Of a stretch of 64,000 nt of DNA, positions 60,121 through 64,000 are shown piece after piece. Each line of letters opens with the position of its first letter. The stretch's first letter is position 1. The translations under genes and the position numbers were made by a program. The notes beneath the pieces are model-generated. The model did no database searches. It was not told where the DNA came from and was given only the letters and a program-made list of their open reading frames with translations. The DNA comes from Clostridia bacterium (GTDB taxonomy: Bacteria; Bacillota; Clostridia; Acetivibrionales; STF1-152): assembly GCA_028280575.1 (NCBI GenBank), contig JANQLN010000048.1, positions 1 through 64,000 on the forward strand, written 5' to 3'.

Positions 60121-61899
60121 ATGAAAAGAAAAATATTTTTGCTGTATATAATACTCGTTATTATTGGAGTTACAATAACAGGCTTCTTCACATCTCAGAT
60201 ATCACACAGGTTTTATACGCAGGAAGTACAGCAAGGCCTGATAAACAATGCTTATTTAATAAAATATCATCTGGAGAACCATCCCAGTAAAAACGGAGCG
60301 GTAAATTACAATATAGAAGCAGCAAGGTATTCAGAGATTCTAAATAAACAGCAAGTTGAATTGGGCAACGGATATTATACCAGGATCACCTTTATTAATT
60401 TTGCAGGAAAAGTACTTGGCGAGTCTAAGGCCGATTACAGAGAAATGGAAAACAAACTTGACAGGCCTGAAATCCAGCAGGCAATCAAAGGCAGTGTAGG
60501 TCTTGATAAACGCTTCAGCAATACCCTGAAAGTGGATTTTCTTTACGTTGCGGTCCCCGTTGCCAGTCATAATTTAATCATACGCCTTTCTATTCCTCTT
60601 CTAAAGCTTACTGAAATTAATAATATCATATGGAAATATGCAGCTTTGGGAATACTGGCAGGAATATTGCTTACAACTATTCTGGCATTAAGGTTTTCCT
60701 ATTCACTTACAAATCCAATAAACGAGCTTAGTTCATTATCACGTGATATTGCCGGAGGTAATTATTCCAAAAGGGTTAATGTTGTTTCAAAGGATGAGCT
60801 TGGTGAACTGGCAAAAGCGTTTAATGAAATGGCCTATAAGCTGGAAAAAACTGTGGCGGATCTGAAAGATAAAAATATTAAATTTGACTCGGTAATGCAT
60901 AGCATGTCAAATGGCATAATAGCAGTTGACCGGAATTTCAGAATAATACTCATAAACTCCATTGCATGCAAGCTTTTTAACATATCCGAGCAAGAAGCAA
61001 TGGGAAATAATTTCACGGAAGGGGTAAGAAACAGTAAAATAAATAAGCTTATTGAAAGGGCAATAAAGGAAGACTCCCAGTTTACGGAAGAAATCAGAAA
61101 CAGCAGGCATTACGACAATATCCTTAGAATTACGGCAGTGCCGTTAAGGCAAAAAGAATGGACCGGCTCCAATTCAGGAGGCATTATATCAATACATGAC
61201 ATTACCAATATTAAAAAGCTGGAGCAAATAAGAACAGAATTTGTCTCAAATGTTACACATGAACTAAAAACACCCCTTACATCAATCAGGGGATTTGTAG
61301 AAACACTACGAAACGGTGCCATAAATGATCCAGGAGTTGCCGGAAGATTCCTTGAAATAATTGATATAGAAGCCGAGAGATTATACACACTTATAAACGA
61401 TATACTGCAGCTTTCAGAAATTGAAACCAAACAGAGGGACACCAATATAAAAAAATTCAAATTCCTTCCCCTGTTGAAAGAAACTATCTCCGTTCTTGAA
61501 GGCAGTGCCGAAAGCAAAAAAATTAGAATTAAATATAATGTGGAAGAAAATCTCAACATTATTGCAAATAGCAACAGAATAAAGCAAATGCTTATAAACC
61601 TGATTGACAATGCAATCAAATACAATAGAAAAGGCGGTTATGTTTCCATTACGGCTTATAAGGCCGAAGGGTCCGTAATTGTTATTGTAAAGGATAACGG
61701 TATAGGTATACCGGAAGACCACCAGAAAAGGATATTTGAGAGATTTTACAGGGTAGACAAGGGCCGTTCCAGAAGCATGGGAGGAACAGGCCTGGGGCTT
61801 TCAATCGTAAAGCATATAGTAAATTTATACAGCGGCAATATCAAGATAATCAGTAAACCAGGCGGAGGTACGGAATTCATAATCCAGCTTCCAATGTGA
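60121..61899 (+). CDS. phoR: Phosphate sensor kinase PhoR
   Basis: A 592-residue membrane kinase: TM1 (about 7-27), extracytoplasmic sensor region (28-170), TM2 (about 171-193), HAMP (NPINELSSLSRDIAGGNYSK and following), PAS (about 250-355), HisKA with H380 in FVSNVTHELKTPLTSIRGF, and HATPase with N-box MLINLIDNAIKYNRKGG, G1 VKDNGIGIPE and G2 GGTGLGLSIVKHI. It phosphorylates PhoP under phosphate limitation. It is the last gene of the pst-pho set and converges on the next gene. Confidence 0.94.
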   Translation: MKRKIFLLYIILVIIGVTITGFFTSQISHRFYTQEVQQGLINNAYLIKYHLENHPSKNGAVNYNIEAARYSEILNKQQVELGNGYYTRITFINFAGKVLGESKADYREMENKLDRPEIQQAIKGSVGLDKRFSNTLKVDFLYVAVPVASHNLIIRLSIPLLKLTEINNIIWKYAALGILAGILLTTILALRFSYSLTNPINELSSLSRDIAGGNYSKRVNVVSKDELGELAKAFNEMAYKLEKTVADLKDKNIKFDSVMHSMSNGIIAVDRNFRIILINSIACKLFNISEQEAMGNNFTEGVRNSKINKLIERAIKEDSQFTEEIRNSRHYDNILRITAVPLRQKEWTGSNSGGIISIHDITNIKKLEQIRTEFVSNVTHELKTPLTSIRGFVETLRNGAINDPGVAGRFLEIIDIEAERLYTLINDILQLSEIETKQRDTNIKKFKFLPLLKETISVLEGSAESKKIRIKYNVEENLNIIANSNRIKQMLINLIDNAIKYNRKGGYVSITAYKAEGSVIVIVKDNGIGIPEDHQKRIFERFYRVDKGRSRSMGGTGLGLSIVKHIVNLYSGNIKIISKPGGGTEFIIQLPM

Positions 61900-61971
61900 A
61901 AATTATGGATTTTTTTCGGTTTATCCGAAGCAATTTGCTCATCCGGGTTTAATATACTGAATATCATCTGT

Positions 61972-63573
61972 TTAAATCCGGTTATTTCTATATTCAAGTG
62001 GCGGTATACCCATGACTTTCTTGAATACTCTTGAGAAGTATTGCGGATCATGGTATCCGACAGTTTGAGAAATTTCCGATATATTTGCATCTGTATTCTT
62101 CAGCAATTCACAGGCATTGTTCATTCGTATACATGTCAGGTATTGAAGCACGGTTTTTCCGGTTTCATTTTTTAATATGGTAGATAAATAGTTGGGATTA
62201 ATGGAAAATTCACGTGCTATTCTTTTAACTGTTAAATCCTCTCTGTAATAGGTTTTTATAAACCGTATAACTCTGCAAACCATATCTTGGCATTTATTTG
62301 CTATGAAATTGGATTGTTCGTCCGTTTGCAGCATATCTACTATAGCAGTATATAAATAATTGACAATGTCGTCCATACTGCTGAAGCTGTCAAATATTTG
62401 GCCGGTCAATAGAGCAGGGTCAATCTTGTCGTCTATATCAAGTCCCAGCTTGCTGCAAGCTTTTAAAAATACATTCATTACTTCTGTAAATATAGAACGG
62501 ATATGAGCCCCTGAGGCCTCCTTATAATGCTCAATCAGGAAAATGTATTCAAGAATGATCTTTATATTCTTTACATCATAAAACTGTATATATTTGCCCA
62601 ATAAATGTAATTTGTTATCCGGAAATGTAAAATTTCGCTTTGTTTCCGCGTCCTCAATCCTGTAAATCCGGTTATTCCCATGAATGAGCCTTAAATCAAA
62701 AGCTTTTTTGGTGTCTTTATAGAGTTTTTCATTTACTTTGCTTTGTATACTGCTTATTGCCAAGGTTATGGATATTTTTAAGAACCGGGTAGCTTTATTG
62801 TAAATATCAAATACTAATTTGTCACTGTTCTTTTTCAGTTTCTCCATATTTGTGTCTTTCAATATTATAAATAGTTGATTCTTATCTTTATAGTTTGTTA
62901 TTTTTAATGCATTATAATTTTCATTAAGCTCATCAATTATATTATTTAAACTGAACCTGACAAGATTCCTGTCTTCATATTTAAACTCCGATTGATAATA
63001 ACTGCTTCCGTCAATGTTAACCAGGATTAATATATACTTATATCCATCCCCGCTCCCGGGAAGATGGATTTCCTTATCCTGCCTTCCTTCTTTGGCAGAA
63101 TGAAAAATTTCATTGATGGATCTCTCAAGCAGCAGCTTTTGTTTGCTTCTCTCCAAATCTTCAACACTTCTTTTAATTATTTTAACTTCCTTTTCATGGT
63201 CCAGCTCATCCAATACACTTTTCATTGTTTTGATAAAGTTACTCTTGTGAATTGGTTTTAACAAATATCCGCTTACTCCCATATTGATTGCCTGCTCGGC
63301 ATATTCGAATTCTGCATACCCGCTTACAATAATAAACTTTGTTTTTGGATATAAAGGCTTCACTTTTTCAATCAGTTGAATTCCATCCAGACAGGGCATT
63401 CGAATATCTGTAATAACAATATGCGGCTTGTAATTTTCAATTATTTCGAGGGCATTTTCTCCATTATCTGCCTCCAGGATATTGGAGAATTCAAAATGAT
63501 ATTTTTTAATTTTTGAAATTATTCCATTTCTTATCCACTCTTCATCGTCAATTACCAAAATATCATATAACAT
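61972..63573 (-). CDS. YesN-like AraC-type response regulator
   Basis: A 533-residue regulator. The receiver domain (1-120) has D56 in PHIVITDIRMPCLDG and K in GYLLKPIHK. A long middle region (about 130-420) of the YesN/AraC type follows, then a C-terminal double helix-turn-helix (about 430-533; TVKRIAREFSINPNYLSTIL, ISEISQTVGYHDPQYFSRVF, KVMGIPPLEYRNN). The start is ATG 63573, after GAGGGGTG; a GTG nine bases upstream overlaps the Shine-Dalgarno. It is paired with the kinase just upstream. Such pairs usually control sugar uptake genes, but the target is outside the window. Confidence 0.93.
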   Translation of the reverse strand: MLYDILVIDDEEWIRNGIISKIKKYHFEFSNILEADNGENALEIIENYKPHIVITDIRMPCLDGIQLIEKVKPLYPKTKFIIVSGYAEFEYAEQAINMGVSGYLLKPIHKSNFIKTMKSVLDELDHEKEVKIIKRSVEDLERSKQKLLLERSINEIFHSAKEGRQDKEIHLPGSGDGYKYILILVNIDGSSYYQSEFKYEDRNLVRFSLNNIIDELNENYNALKITNYKDKNQLFIILKDTNMEKLKKNSDKLVFDIYNKATRFLKISITLAISSIQSKVNEKLYKDTKKAFDLRLIHGNNRIYRIEDAETKRNFTFPDNKLHLLGKYIQFYDVKNIKIILEYIFLIEHYKEASGAHIRSIFTEVMNVFLKACSKLGLDIDDKIDPALLTGQIFDSFSSMDDIVNYLYTAIVDMLQTDEQSNFIANKCQDMVCRVIRFIKTYYREDLTVKRIAREFSINPNYLSTILKNETGKTVLQYLTCIRMNNACELLKNTDANISEISQTVGYHDPQYFSRVFKKVMGIPPLEYRNNRI

Positions 63574-63578
63574 ATTTA

Positions 63579-64000
63579 TCACCCCTCTTGATATCCGTAT
63601 ACAGGAAGCTTGATAATCACCTGCGTACCTGCACCCGTTTTACTCTTTATTTCAATTCCATATTGATTGCCATAAGTCAGCTTGATTCTATCATTTACAT
63701 TTTTGACACCGATGCTTTTCTTATAGTTTTTCAATAATTTCTCCTCTCTTCCATTTACATAATCAGTCAGATTTTTAAGCTGTTCTTCAGACATCCCGCA
63801 GCCGTCGTCCAAAACCTTTATAAACAGGCAATAATCTTTGATATAGGCACATATTTCAAGGTAACCCTTTTCTTTTTTGTTGTAAAACCCATGGACTATT
63901 GAGTTCTCGACAATGGGCTGAAGGATAAATTTCAGGGTTTTGCAGGATTTAATCTTTTCATCCACATTATAAAATACATCAAAGCAGTTTTTAAATCTTA
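63579..64000 (-). CDS. YesM-like sensor histidine kinase, C-terminal part (runs off window)
   Basis: Only the last 140 codons are present; the frame is open to the right edge (FKNCFDVFYNVDEKI). They form the HATPase domain of a HisKA_7TM/LytS-YesM type kinase: KFILQPIVENSIVHGFYN (N box), KVLDDGCGMSEEQLKNL (G1) and KKSIGVKNVNDRIKLTYG (G2), ending GAGTQVIIKLPVYGYQEG. It stops 5 bp before the response regulator start, so the two are cotranscribed. The membrane sensor part lies beyond 64000. Confidence 0.93.
   Translation of the reverse strand, partial: RFKNCFDVFYNVDEKIKSCKTLKFILQPIVENSIVHGFYNKKEKGYLEICAYIKDYCLFIKVLDDGCGMSEEQLKNLTDYVNGREEKLLKNYKKSIGVKNVNDRIKLTYGNQYGIEIKSKTGAGTQVIIKLPVYGYQEG

Noticed and set aside
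1-64000. CRISPR arrays, restriction-modification or phage-defence islands
   Set aside because: No regularly spaced repeats, nuclease, methylase or phage genes were found; the 309-bp tandem repeat is protein-coding.

Overview
The window reads as chromosome of a low-to-moderate GC, endospore-forming, S-layer-bearing Gram-positive anaerobe of class Clostridia. I would guess a Ruminiclostridium/Acetivibrio-like lineage, but that part is inference. Supporting signs are spmA/spmB, an alpha/beta SASP, an AbrB with Spo0A boxes, strong GGAGG ribosome binding sites, an infC gene starting at ATT, a T-box on thrS, S-layer-homology (SLH) proteins and ECF transporters. No tRNA, rRNA, CRISPR array or intact transposase was seen.

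Layout. 1-9.8 kb: a DUF2600/YtpB-like terpene synthase, spmA-spmB, an abrB-type regulator, a frameshifted B12-binding radical SAM (DUF4080) gene, a D,D-carboxypeptidase, a DUF342/FapA-like protein, a SASP and a DUF421-DUF4363 pair. 9.8-19.1 kb (mostly minus strand): infC-rpmI-rplT plus an rRNA methyltransferase with a ribosomal leader, a small zinc-ribbon gene, an ArsR/aldo-keto reductase pair, thyX, a uracil permease, thrS with T-box, and hpf. 19.3-25.7 kb: an accessory-looking segment with an AraC regulator and three metabolic genes (aminotransferase, SDR, HpcH/HpaI aldolase). It is followed by a cluster of six DnaA boxes, a MITE-like element, and two gene remnants fused at a deletion junction (glycoside hydrolase and sugar-binding protein).

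26.1-50.4 kb is the most unusual part: about 24 kb on one strand headed by a cobalamin riboswitch. It encodes two small DUF2292 proteins, a secreted protein resembling those of Bacteroidetes B12 loci, and a 2.2-kilo-residue SLH protein with DUF4430 domains. It continues with an SLH protein carrying an alpha6/alpha6 barrel, a membrane-anchored DUF4430 protein, an EcfT, an EcfA-EcfA-S fusion, and a 2787-residue SLH protein holding both the barrel and DUF4430. Barrel and DUF4430 are the counterparts of the alpha and beta domains of animal intrinsic factor/transcobalamin. I read the locus as an S-layer-displayed, transcobalamin-like corrinoid capture and uptake system.

50.4-64 kb: a second MITE copy, an ammonium transporter with a leader terminator, cysK, bioY with a BirA-type operator, a complete pstSCAB-phoU-phoPR phosphate regulon with PhoP-box-like direct repeats, and a YesMN-like two-component pair whose kinase runs off the window.
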